From CAVXFS01 sp049582805 (GTDB lineage Bacteria; Pseudomonadota; Gammaproteobacteria; Burkholderiales; Gallionellaceae), in assembly GCA_049582805.1 (NCBI GenBank), contig JBAUUR010000040.1:1-64000 (forward strand): a stretch of DNA of 64,000 nt. Reading direction: 5' to 3'. How positions within the stretch are numbered: the first letter of the stretch is position 1; every line of letters starts with the position of its first letter. The notes below the pieces were generated by a model. The model searched no databases and was not told the DNA's origin. It was given only the letters and a program-made list of their open reading frames with translations. Below are positions 24,709-33,632 of the stretch, piece after piece. Made by a program: the position numbers and the translations under genes.

Positions 24709-26391
24709 TCAGTCGTCCTTGGTGCTCGAGGATGAGGTCGAACCCAGGGCCACGCGGCCTGACAGCGATTTTTTGGAGTTGCTGGCTTGTCTGGAATATC
24801 TGTGAGTATGCTTGCTGCCGACTCGTGCCAGATGCGTCCTGGCATGCGGCGACCGGGCACCTGCAATGGCAAGCTTTTTTCCCGGCCGGATGACAAGCGA
24901 GTTACCGTTCTGTGATTTCAGGCTGGCGACACTGACGTGATGATGGCGGGCAATGCTGCGTATCGTTTCGCCCCTGCGCACGATGTGCGTAATGATGCGC
25001 TGATCTTCCGGGAGAAGATGGGTGTTGAAAGCCTCAAAGTCGTTGTCAGCTTCCGCGCCATTCAATGGCACCAGTAATGTTTGTCCGTTGCTCACTTTTG
25101 AGCGTGGAGAAAGCCCGTTGACGGATTTGAGTCTTGCCACGGAAAGGCCAAACCGCGGCGCGAGTCTGTCGAGGCGTTCGCCTTTCCTGCTTTCATATGC
25201 CTGCCAGGATACCAATGGCTCATTGTAGTTGTCCAGATTGGCGCGGAACGTTTCAGTCTTGTCTACAGGCAAGAGCAATATGTCGGCATTTTCCTGCAGG
25301 ATCACCGGACGATTGTGACCGGGATTAAGTGCATTGAATTCATCCAATGAAATTCCGGCAAGCTGCGCGGCCAGCTTGGCATCGATATGGCGTGCTGTCG
25401 TAACGGCAGAGAAATACGGCTGGTTCGGGATAGGTTGTAACTGCAGTCCGAATTTCTCCGGATTGCTGACGATATTCTTTACTGCAAGCAATTGTGGGAC
25501 GTAATTTCGGGTTTGAGCGGGTAGTTTAAGGCTGGCGAAATCGGTCGGTTTTCCGTGTTTGCGATTACGTTCTATTGCCCGAGCCACGGCGCCCTCGCCA
25601 CAGTTGTAAGCCGCCAGCGCCAGCTCCCAGTCGCCGAATTGGTCATGCAGGCTTTGCAGGTAATCCAGCGCTCCCTCCGTTGCGCTGATGATGTCACGAC
25701 GACCGTCGTACCACCAGTTTTGCTTCATGCCATATTTTTTTCCGGTGGACGGGATGAACTGCCAGATACCGGAGGCATGGCTCACCGAATATGCTTCGGG
25801 ATTAAAGGCGCTTTCAATCATCGGCAGCAGCGCGATTTCAGCGGGCATGCCGCGTTTCTCCACTTCCTCCACGATGTAATGCAGGTAGCGTTGCGCCCGT
25901 TCCATCATGTGCGCCACATAGTCCGGACGACTGGCATACCATTGTTCATGGCGCGCTACCAGCGAGCTGTCCAGTGCCGGCATGGCAAAACCGTCACGGA
26001 TGCGTTGCCATAGGTCGTTTTGGGTAATGGCTGTATCGGGAGTAAGTGCCGGTTTGATATCTGTTTGTTGTTGGACATCCGTTGCGGGAGAGTTGTTCGC
26101 CTGGTTGACGGCGGGCACGGGCGTGGAGGTGGAGATAGAGATAGCTGCTTGAGGGGCTTGGGGACTCGGCTCCGGTACTGTAACAGGATCAGGTTGATCA
26201 GGCAGTTGTTGTGTATTGTTGAGGGATTGAGGACTTTCAGTACTGCGGGACTCATCGGAAGGAAGGACGATAGCGACTTTTTCAGTGCTCGTTACCAACC
26301 TATCTTCAGCGCTCCATGCTGGCGCTGGGGCGAGCGCCGCGACTAAGCAGAAGACCAGAAAGATCAATTTGTTGAATGGCACTGCCGGCAT
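24709..26391 (-). CDS. mltD: Membrane-bound lytic murein transglycosylase D, LysM-containing
   Basis: Cleaves the glycan strands of peptidoglycan. ATG 26391 begins a signal peptide (MPAVPFNKLIFLVFCLVAAL, cut after about AWSA); no lipobox cysteine is seen, unlike E. coli MltD. A Thr/Pro/Gln-rich linker (30-150) is followed by the SLT domain with the catalytic Glu in LLPMIESAFNPEAYS and GIWQFIPSTGKKYG, then two LysM domains for peptidoglycan binding and a basic Ser-rich tail. 560 residues. Convergent with the ABC ATPase, 15 bases apart. ATG 26442 would add 17 residues before the signal. Confidence 0.9.
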   Translation of the reverse strand: MPAVPFNKLIFLVFCLVAALAPAPAWSAEDRLVTSTEKVAIVLPSDESRSTESPQSLNNTQQLPDQPDPVTVPEPSPQAPQAAISISTSTPVPAVNQANNSPATDVQQQTDIKPALTPDTAITQNDLWQRIRDGFAMPALDSSLVARHEQWYASRPDYVAHMMERAQRYLHYIVEEVEKRGMPAEIALLPMIESAFNPEAYSVSHASGIWQFIPSTGKKYGMKQNWWYDGRRDIISATEGALDYLQSLHDQFGDWELALAAYNCGEGAVARAIERNRKHGKPTDFASLKLPAQTRNYVPQLLAVKNIVSNPEKFGLQLQPIPNQPYFSAVTTARHIDAKLAAQLAGISLDEFNALNPGHNRPVILQENADILLLPVDKTETFRANLDNYNEPLVSWQAYESRKGERLDRLAPRFGLSVARLKSVNGLSPRSKVSNGQTLLVPLNGAEADNDFEAFNTHLLPEDQRIITHIVRRGETIRSIARHHHVSVASLKSQNGNSLVIRPGKKLAIAGARSPHARTHLARVGSKHTHRYSRQASNSKKSLSGRVALGSTSSSSTKDD

Positions 26392-26533
26392 CCCTGAAAA
26401 TTGAATTTTGCCGATGGTAACGGAGGGAGTGGAGGGCGTCAACCCAAAAGGGATGAAGGTGTTGTGTTGTTCAGATGAGCGGTAATAGCCAACCAGGCAT
26501 CAAAGACGAGCGGAGTTGTTTGGCGATATTCTG

Positions 26534-26767
26534 CAACTCCAAGTCATCTCGTAACCAAACCCCGCCATTCCTCCTTGAACAACTTCATTAAGTTGGGCAA
26601 GGAGGTTTTGGCTACGGCCACCGCTGCGCAGGTTTAACCTGCTGCGCAAGCTAGCCTGCGCCACAACACGCCTCGAAGAGGCTTGTTGCGGCGAAGACTA
26701 ACCATCAGGTTATGTCGAAGCCAAAATCCCGCCATTCTTCATCGAACAACTTCTTTAAGTTGTTCGA
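26534..26767. repeat. Imperfect 60-bp duplication of the acs 3' end flanking palindromes
   Basis: The acs end (26701-26767) recurs about 167 bp further left (26534-26600) without gaps and at about three-quarters identity; CCGCCATTC, GAACAACTTC and TTAAGTTG are conserved. The inner 26601-26700 holds two palindromes: GCGCAGG..CCTGCTGCGC (26627-26647) and CCGCAACAAGCCTC-type arms around 26660-26695. The first contains TAACCTGC followed nine bases later by TAGCCTGC, as in the ruvC element. The 26392-26738 gap holds no gene. Confidence 0.75.
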
Positions 26768-28709
26768 GAATGGCGGGATTTTCCAGCGTCGAGACATCCT
26801 GGGTGATTTCTTCGCCCTTGGCGATGGCGCGCAGCAGGCGGCGCATGATCTTGCCGGAGCGTGTCTTGGGAAGATTGTCGCCGAAGCGGATGTCGTCCGG
26901 TTTGGCGATGGGGCCAAGTTCCTTGCCGACCCAATTACGCAGGTCGTCGACGATTTGCTTGATCGCCGCGGCGTCGTGCGGACGTGCGCCCTTCAACACC
27001 ACGAAAGCGACGATGGCCTCGCCCTTGATTTCGTGTGGCCTGCCTACCACAGCGGCTTCCGCCACCAGCGGGTTGGAGACCAAAGCTGATTCGATCTCCA
27101 TTGTGCCGAGACGGTGGCCGGAGACTTTCAGCACGTCGTCTATGCGCCCCATGATCCAGAAGTAGCCGTCTGCATCGCGGTGCGCGGAGTCGCCCGCCAG
27201 GTAGTAGCCGCGCATCTCATCCGGAAAGTAGGCTTTTTTGTAGCGCTCCGGATTGCCCCAGATGGTGCGGATCTGCGACGGGAAGGGGCGCTTGATCACC
27301 AGAAACCCGCCATGCTGGTCGTGCACCTCGTCGCCAGCCTCGTTGACGATGGCAGCCTGGATGCCGGGCACGGGCAGGGTGCACGAACCGGGTTTGGTCG
27401 GCACCGCGCCGGGCAGGGGGGCGATCATGTGGCAGCCGGTTTCGGTCTGCCACCAGGTGTCAACGATGGGGCAGCGTTCCTGACCGACCATGGTGTGATA
27501 CCACATCCATGCTTCCGGGTTGATCGGCTCGCCCACTGTGCCCAACAGGCGCAGGCTGGACAGGTCATATTGCTTCGGCAGTTCGCCGCCCAGCTTGATC
27601 AGCGAGCGGATCGCGGTGGGCGCCGTGTAGAACGTGGTGACCTTGTGATCCTGCACCATCTTCCAGAAACGCCCGGCGTCGGGCCAGGTTGGAATGCCTT
27701 CGAACATGACCTGCGTGGCGCCCACGGCCAGCGGGCCATAAGTGACATAGCTGTGGCCGGTGACCCAGCCTACGTCGGCGGTGCACCAGAAAATGTCGGA
27801 TGGCTTGTAGTCGAATACCCAATCCATGGTGAGTATGGTGCCCAGCAGATAGCCGCCGCTGGCATGCTGCACGCCCTTGGGTTTGCCCGTGGAGCCTGAA
27901 GTGTAGAGGATGAACAGCGGGTGTTCGGCATCCACCCACTCCGGTTCGCAACGCGTCGGCTGGCGGTTGAACAGCTCATGCCACCAGAAATCGAGGTCAT
28001 CGGTCCATTGCACCTCGCTGCCGGCGCGCCGGTACACGATGACGCTGTGTATGCAACTGCAATCGCCGTGCCGGAACGCCTCATCCACGATGGATTTCAG
28101 CGGCATCAGCTTGCCGCCGCGATATTGCGCATCGGCGGTGATCACGGCGCTCGCCTGCGCATCCACGATGCGCTCGTACAGGCTTTTTGACGAGAAACCG
28201 CCGAATACCACCGAATGGATCGCGCCGATGCGTGCGCAGGCCTGCATTGCCACCACCGCTTCGACGCTCATCGGCAGATAGATGATGACGCGGTCGCCTT
28301 TTTTGATGTTGCGGGACTTCAATGCATTGGCGAACTGGCAGACGCGGCCATGCAATTCGCGGTAGCTGACATGGGTGACTTTCCCGTCATCTGCCTCGAA
28401 GATGATCGCGGTCTTGTCCGGCTGGCTATCAAGATGCTTGTCAAGGCAATTCCATGAAACGTTCAGTTCGCCGTCCTCGAACCATTTATAGAACGGCGCG
28501 TTGCTTTCATTTAGCACGCTGGTGAAGGGTTTGCGCCACGTTATGTGTTCGCGCGCCAGTTTTGCCCAATATCCGGCGTAGTCCTGTTCTGCGGCATCAG
28601 CCAGAGCCCGGAAGGCCGCCATGCCCGATACGTTCGCCTGTTTGGCAAACGCAGCGGAAGGAGAGAACACGCGGGTTTCATTCAATACTGATTCAATATC
28701 ATTCGACAT
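26739..28709 (-). CDS. acs: Acetyl-CoA synthetase
   Basis: Activates acetate to acetyl-CoA through acetyl-AMP. ANL-superfamily motifs are intact: YTSGSTGKPKG (P-loop-like), WWQTETG and the C-terminal PKTRSGKIMRR with the lysine that is reversibly acetylated. 656 residues is the standard Acs length. The last codons overlap a sequence that is duplicated downstream. Allows growth on or scavenging of acetate. Monocistronic here. Confidence 0.97.
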   Translation of the reverse strand: MSNDIESVLNETRVFSPSAAFAKQANVSGMAAFRALADAAEQDYAGYWAKLAREHITWRKPFTSVLNESNAPFYKWFEDGELNVSWNCLDKHLDSQPDKTAIIFEADDGKVTHVSYRELHGRVCQFANALKSRNIKKGDRVIIYLPMSVEAVVAMQACARIGAIHSVVFGGFSSKSLYERIVDAQASAVITADAQYRGGKLMPLKSIVDEAFRHGDCSCIHSVIVYRRAGSEVQWTDDLDFWWHELFNRQPTRCEPEWVDAEHPLFILYTSGSTGKPKGVQHASGGYLLGTILTMDWVFDYKPSDIFWCTADVGWVTGHSYVTYGPLAVGATQVMFEGIPTWPDAGRFWKMVQDHKVTTFYTAPTAIRSLIKLGGELPKQYDLSSLRLLGTVGEPINPEAWMWYHTMVGQERCPIVDTWWQTETGCHMIAPLPGAVPTKPGSCTLPVPGIQAAIVNEAGDEVHDQHGGFLVIKRPFPSQIRTIWGNPERYKKAYFPDEMRGYYLAGDSAHRDADGYFWIMGRIDDVLKVSGHRLGTMEIESALVSNPLVAEAAVVGRPHEIKGEAIVAFVVLKGARPHDAAAIKQIVDDLRNWVGKELGPIAKPDDIRFGDNLPKTRSGKIMRRLLRAIAKGEEITQDVSTLENPAILEQLKEVVR

Positions 28710-28798
28710 ATTTCTTCCTTGACCGTGCAGGGCAGTATTTTCCTTAAAGGGATTGTTGGAACCGATGTTGCGCCAACTGCGTTGACCGGCAAGCCGTC

Positions 28799-29089
28799 TT
28801 ATTCGTCATCGCTGAAACGGGGTGACAAACTCTCTGCCGGGCCGGCATTGTCAGGATCTATCCAATCGGAAATGCCGATCTCGTCCTCGGCTTCCTGCAA
28901 TGTCTCGCCTTCCTCATAATTGCTGTCGTCCCGGTACTGGATGTCTTCCTGCGCCTCAGCCAATGTGCTGAATGGGCCATACAATTTTCCCGTGGCACTG
29001 TCCTGCCAATAGAACCCGTCGGGACGCTCAATTATTTGCGCCTGATCGTTTTCAGATATCGGCTTTAAAGTGGGTTTCTCCTGGGTCAT
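28799..29089 (-). CDS. Small acidic hypothetical protein, 96 aa
   Basis: Acidic protein with a WQDSATGKLYGPFSTLAEAQ segment in the middle that looks like a short folded module (a GPF-type beta hairpin followed by a helix) and an Asp/Glu-rich tail. ATG 29089 (MTQEKPTLKPI) follows AGGA by eight bases; the frame is open to 29221 but the extra part is low-quality. I do not recognise the family. It lies between acs and the tRNA-Pro promoter with no obvious partner. Confidence 0.55.
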   Translation of the reverse strand: MTQEKPTLKPISENDQAQIIERPDGFYWQDSATGKLYGPFSTLAEAQEDIQYRDDSNYEEGETLQEAEDEIGISDWIDPDNAGPAESLSPRFSDDE

Positions 29090-29264
29090 TTGACTATCCT
29101 GCGGTTTTTGCGTTATTGAACCCCGACTGTCAGCGTTGTTGGCAATCTGATCAAAATCGTCAGGTCGAAGTATAGTTCTTACCTGTCCATTGCTGCAATG
29201 AATTGATAGCAATGTTGCCATTACGCCATTGTAATGGTTTCATGGATAGCGATGGTTTACTTAA

Positions 29265-29292
29265 TTTACATGCATTTATAGCCGTGTATAAT
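29265..29292 (+). promoter_or_regulatory. Sigma-70 promoter of tRNA-Pro
   Basis: TTTACA (29265-29270) and TATAAT (29287-29292) separated by 16 bases, ending nine bases before the tRNA 5' end. A short leader would be removed by RNase P. Confidence 0.75.
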
Positions 29293-29301
29293 GTGCGGCT
29301 T

Positions 29302-29378
<77 letters not shown>

Positions 29379-29487
29379 ATTCAATCAGGTGCGTGCTTTT
29401 CACCTAGTTCAAGTCAACCACCCCCAGAAAATCTCATCGCTCTCCTGTGTTTAGCCCCTGGGAATTCCTGCTTGGAAAATTCCAGCT

Positions 29488-30405
<918 letters not shown>

Positions 30406-30516
30406 GGGTGATACTCGCGTAATCTGTGATCGGGTTGCGCACGATAAGCTACCTGTGCGGCTTGCACAATAGTTCCCCGTGTGACGATACGTTTAGCCGG
30501 AAACTCGTATTGTCAA

Positions 30517-30548
30517 GCAGGGTGGGCACGTTTTTGTGCCCACCCTGC
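30517..30548. repeat. 32-bp palindrome, same arms as the permease insertion
   Basis: GCAGGGTGGGCAC and GTGCCCACCCTGC form a perfect 13-bp stem around a GTTTTT loop. The arms equal those at 21636-21713, so this is a minimal member of that family. It could also act as a terminator-like hairpin, but it lies between divergent genes. Confidence 0.85.
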
Positions 30549-30566
30549 ACGGCCGGGTAACTTTTT

Positions 30567-30593
30567 GGAAATTGGATAAGGCTCGCGCGTCTC
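30567..30593 (+). promoter_or_regulatory. Possible ECF sigma-dependent promoter
   Basis: GGAAAT (30567-30572) and CGTCTC (30588-30593) with a 15-base spacer resemble ECF promoter elements (GGAA-type -35 and CGTC-type -10). It lies about 150 bases upstream of the ECF sigma gene, where autoregulation would be expected. The match is short and may be chance. Confidence 0.25.
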
Positions 30594-30741
30594 AGATTTT
30601 GGCTGCATTGAAAGGATCACCTGTCAGGCCAGATTCAAACTGCTGCAGTTCGAGCGAACAGCATTGACACTTGCCCGCATGATTTTTCGATTTTCCTGGC
30701 GACCCATACAATATTTCCATCCGTGAATCGTCTTCACGGGT

Positions 30742-31317
30742 ATGGATACGATGCTAACCACCAACGCGCTGATGGCTGAACAAGACCAACGCATCGCTGA
30801 AACCGTTTCGCGCGAGCGCGGGCGGCTCGGGAATTTCATCCGGCGGCGCGTGCCTGATGCGAGCGAGGCCGAGGACATTCTGCAGGATGTGTTCTATGAG
30901 TTCGTGGCTGCGTACCGGCTGCCGGAACCCCTCGAGCAGGTCGGCGCGTGGCTATATCGCGTGGCGCGCAATCGCATCATTGACCGCTTCCGCAAGAAGA
31001 AAGAGGAGCCGCTTCCCGAAGTAGCGGGCGACGCTGATGAAGGAGCCTGGCTGGATGAGGCTCTGCCGTCGGCGGATGCCGGGCCGGAAGCGGCTTATGC
31101 GCGGGCGGTGTTGCTGGAGGAGTTGTATGCCGCGCTGGCCGAACTGTCGGAGGATCAGCGTGCCGTATTCATCGCCCATGAACTGGATGGGCGCAGCTTC
31201 AAGGAACTGGCGGCGGAAAGCGGTGTGGGTGTGAATACCTTGCTGGCGCGCAAACGCTATGCGGTGCTGCATCTGCGCGCGCGCCTGCAAACGATCTATG
31301 ACGAATTCAATCTGTAA
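30742..31317 (+). CDS. ECF-type RNA polymerase sigma factor
   Basis: Sigma-70 region 2 (about residues 25-95, DASEAEDILQDVFYEF and YRVARNRIIDRFRKKK) and region 4.2 (about 130-185, SEDQRAVFIAHELDGRSFKELA) are present with a short linker, as in ECF factors. 191 residues. ATG 30742. It is followed after six bases by a small membrane protein with Cys/His clusters, which is the likely anti-sigma or sensor partner. The signal is unknown. Confidence 0.9.
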   Translation: MDTMLTTNALMAEQDQRIAETVSRERGRLGNFIRRRVPDASEAEDILQDVFYEFVAAYRLPEPLEQVGAWLYRVARNRIIDRFRKKKEEPLPEVAGDADEGAWLDEALPSADAGPEAAYARAVLLEELYAALAELSEDQRAVFIAHELDGRSFKELAAESGVGVNTLLARKRYAVLHLRARLQTIYDEFNL

Positions 31318-31323
31318 AGGAGA

Positions 31324-31662
31324 ATGGAGATGGGCATGAACTGTTGTAAATCGAAATGCTGGAAGATCGGGCTGCTGGTAGTGGTCGGCATTGCGGCATT
31401 GGGCGGGGTGGTGATGGCGCTGTGGAATTGGCTGATACCGACATTGTTCGTCGGCGGCAAAGAGATCGACTACCTGCAAGCGATGGGCGTGCTCCTGTTG
31501 AGCAAGATATTGTTCGGCGGCTTCCGTGGTCACGGCGGTCATGGACGCTGGCATCGCCATCGCTGGGAACAGATGACGCCGGAAGAACGCGAGAAATTCC
31601 GCACGGGGATGCGTGGCTGCTGCGGCAAGAGCAGGCAGGAGGAGACTGAGGCGAAGGAATGA
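31324..31662 (+). CDS. Small Cys/His-rich membrane protein, likely partner of the ECF sigma factor
   Basis: 112 residues: an N-terminal CCKSKC motif (6-11), a membrane helix (about 13-37), perhaps a second hydrophobic segment (50-65), a Gly/His/Arg stretch (GGHGRWHRHRW, 71-81), an MTPEEREKFRTGMRG helix resembling CpxP-like metal sensor segments, and a final CCGKS. AAGGAG precedes the ATG. The spacing to the sigma gene suggests coupled expression. Metal or redox sensing is inferred from the clusters only. Confidence 0.7.
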   Translation: MEMGMNCCKSKCWKIGLLVVVGIAALGGVVMALWNWLIPTLFVGGKEIDYLQAMGVLLLSKILFGGFRGHGGHGRWHRHRWEQMTPEEREKFRTGMRGCCGKSRQEETEAKE

Positions 31663-31770
31663 CAATGGAAGGAGTGGCTTGCGCAGGATGCGGTTCCTTC
31701 GTCACCCATCCTGCATGGTTGTGTGCGAATACCCACAGGGTACAGCAACCGCTGCGAGGTGAATTCGCAC

Positions 31771-32139
31771 CTACAGCAAAATCGCCGCAACCACCTTGCG
31801 GTCTTCCGTCATCAGGATGTTGTAAGTGCGGCAGGCGGCCGGGGTGTCCATGCATTCCACGCCGATGCCCGCCGCGATCAGTTGCCGGTACAGGCGCGGG
31901 TGCGGGAAATGCTGTTGATTGCCGGTGCCGAGCAGCAGCACTTCCGGCTGGAGGCGCAGAAAATACTCGAAATGCGCTTCATCCAGCGCGGCGAAATCCT
32001 GCGGGCGCCAGTCGGTCAGCACCTGTTCCGGCGTGACCACGATGGCATGATTGTAGCGTTCGCCGCTCACCATGACGTAGCCTGCACCGTGGGCGGTGAA
32101 AATCTTTTGCGTAGCGCTGGTGTTGAGATGCAGTTTCAA
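31771..32139 (-). CDS. Mth938-like (DUF498) domain protein
   Basis: 122 residues of a single Mth938 fold: YNHAIVVTPEQVLTDWRP, then PEVLLLGTGNQQHFP and VECMDTPAACRTYNILMTEDR. Bacterial members are soluble, and their relatives in mitochondria (NDUFAF3) help complex I assembly; the bacterial function is unsettled. ATG 32139 is the only reasonable start. Single gene, divergent from alaA. Confidence 0.85.
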   Translation of the reverse strand: MKLHLNTSATQKIFTAHGAGYVMVSGERYNHAIVVTPEQVLTDWRPQDFAALDEAHFEYFLRLQPEVLLLGTGNQQHFPHPRLYRQLIAAGIGVECMDTPAACRTYNILMTEDRKVVAAILL

Positions 32140-32272
32140 GGGTGCTCCATTGTCGCGGCCTGATTTGCTGAGCGGGACGCGCTCGGATAGAATTGCGCCC
32201 CTTGCAGCACGTGATTACGAGCTGATTTTACCGGATTCACATCAGCTTGAAACAACAGATTGAGAGAATGAA

Positions 32273-33532
32273 TTGAACCGATCCGACAGCGCCACTATGG
32301 ACATCATGCGCCCTGTACTCAAATCCGCCAAGCTGGCCAATGTCTGCTACGACATACGCGGCCCGGTGATGGCGCGCGCGCGCCAGATGGAGGAGGAAGG
32401 GCACCGCATCATCAAGCTGAACATCGGCAACCTGGCGCCGTTCGGCTTCGAGGCGCCGGAAGAGATCCAGCAGGACGTGATCCACAACCTGCCGAATTCA
32501 TCCGGCTACTCCGACTCCAAGGGGCTGTTCGCCGCGCGCAAGGCCATCATGCATTACGCCCAGCAGAAGAACATCGCCGGCGTGGGACTGGAGGACATCA
32601 TCATCGGCAACGGCGCTTCCGAGCTGATCGTGATGGCGATGCAGGGCCTGCTGAATACCGGCGATGAAGTGCTGGTGCCGGCGCCGGACTATCCGCTGTG
32701 GACGGCGGCGGTGACGCTGGCCGGCGGCGCTGCAAAGCATTATTTGTGCGACGAGCAGAGCGGCTGGCTGCCCGACCTGGCCGATATCCGCGGCAAGATC
32801 ACACCGAACACACGCGCCATCGTCATCATCAACCCGAACAACCCGACCGGCGCACTGTACCCGGACCAGGTATTGCTGGAGATTATCGAGATCGCGCGGC
32901 GCAACCAGCTCATCATCTTTGCCGACGAGATCTACGACAAGATGCTGTATGACGGCGCGACACATACCTCGATCGCCGCGCTGGCCGACGACGTGCTGTT
33001 CGTGACCCTGAACGGCCTGTCCAAGAACTATCGCGCATGCGGCTACCGCGCGGGATGGATGATCGCCTCCGGCGCCAAGAAGGATGCGCAGGATTATCTT
33101 GACGGACTCAACATCCTGGCGTCGATGCGGCTGTGTTCCAATGTGCCGGGGCAGTATGCGATCCAGACCGCGCTGGGCGGCTACCAGAGCATCAACGACC
33201 TGGTCGCGCCGAGTGGCCGCCTGACCAGGCAGCGCGATCTTGCATACAAATTGCTCACTGGCATTCCTGGCGTGACCTGCGTCAAGCCCAAGGCCGCTCT
33301 GTACCTGTTCCCGCGCCTTGATCCGGAGATGTACCCGATTGCGGACGACCAGAAATTCATCCTGGAATTGCTGGAAATGGAAAAGGTGCTGGTGGTGCAA
33401 GGCAGCGGCTTCAACTGGCCGCACACGGATCATTTCCGCGTGGTGTTCCTGCCCAACGCGGACGATCTGACCGAGGCGATCGGGCGCATCGCGCGTTTTC
33501 TGGAGATGTACCGCAAGCGGCATGGAAAATAA
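32273..33532 (+). CDS. alaA: Alanine-synthesising aminotransferase (AlaA-like)
   Basis: PLP-dependent class I/II aminotransferase. KLANVCYDIRGPV near the start, NPNNPTGALY, FADEIYDKM and the PLP lysine in NGLSKNYRACGYRAGW match AlaA, which makes alanine from pyruvate and glutamate. TTG 32273 after GAGAGAATGAA gives 419 residues; ATG 32297 or 32306 are alternatives and the latter best matches the family start. Followed by hom and thrC, a conserved betaproteobacterial order. Confidence 0.9.
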   Translation: MNRSDSATMDIMRPVLKSAKLANVCYDIRGPVMARARQMEEEGHRIIKLNIGNLAPFGFEAPEEIQQDVIHNLPNSSGYSDSKGLFAARKAIMHYAQQKNIAGVGLEDIIIGNGASELIVMAMQGLLNTGDEVLVPAPDYPLWTAAVTLAGGAAKHYLCDEQSGWLPDLADIRGKITPNTRAIVIINPNNPTGALYPDQVLLEIIEIARRNQLIIFADEIYDKMLYDGATHTSIAALADDVLFVTLNGLSKNYRACGYRAGWMIASGAKKDAQDYLDGLNILASMRLCSNVPGQYAIQTALGGYQSINDLVAPSGRLTRQRDLAYKLLTGIPGVTCVKPKAALYLFPRLDPEMYPIADDQKFILELLEMEKVLVVQGSGFNWPHTDHFRVVFLPNADDLTEAIGRIARFLEMYRKRHGK

Positions 33533-33534
33533 CT

Positions 33535-33619
33535 GGTAGGGGCGTATGGCATACGCCCCTTGATGATAGAAATAGGCGGATAGGGCATATATTCAGGGCG
33601 TATGCCATACGCCCCTACC
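33535..33619. repeat. 85-bp palindromic repeat between alaA and hom
   Basis: Perfect 24-bp inverted repeats at the ends (GGTAGGGGCGTATGGC.. and ..GCCATACGCCCCTACC) around a 37-bp middle. Each arm is itself nearly palindromic (GGGGCGTATGGCATACGCCCC). It begins two bases after the alaA stop and ends just before the hom ribosome site, so it occupies the whole gap. Confidence 0.9.
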
Positions 33620-33632
33620 AAGGAAATTTAAA

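Larger units (their letters stand above)
30406..30741. other. Divergent intergenic region between moxR and the ECF sigma gene
   Basis: 336 bases without a gene. It contains the 32-bp palindrome at 30517-30548 and a possible ECF-type promoter at 30567-30593. The rest shows no recognisable element; the moxR promoter should be on its left side. Confidence 0.6.
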
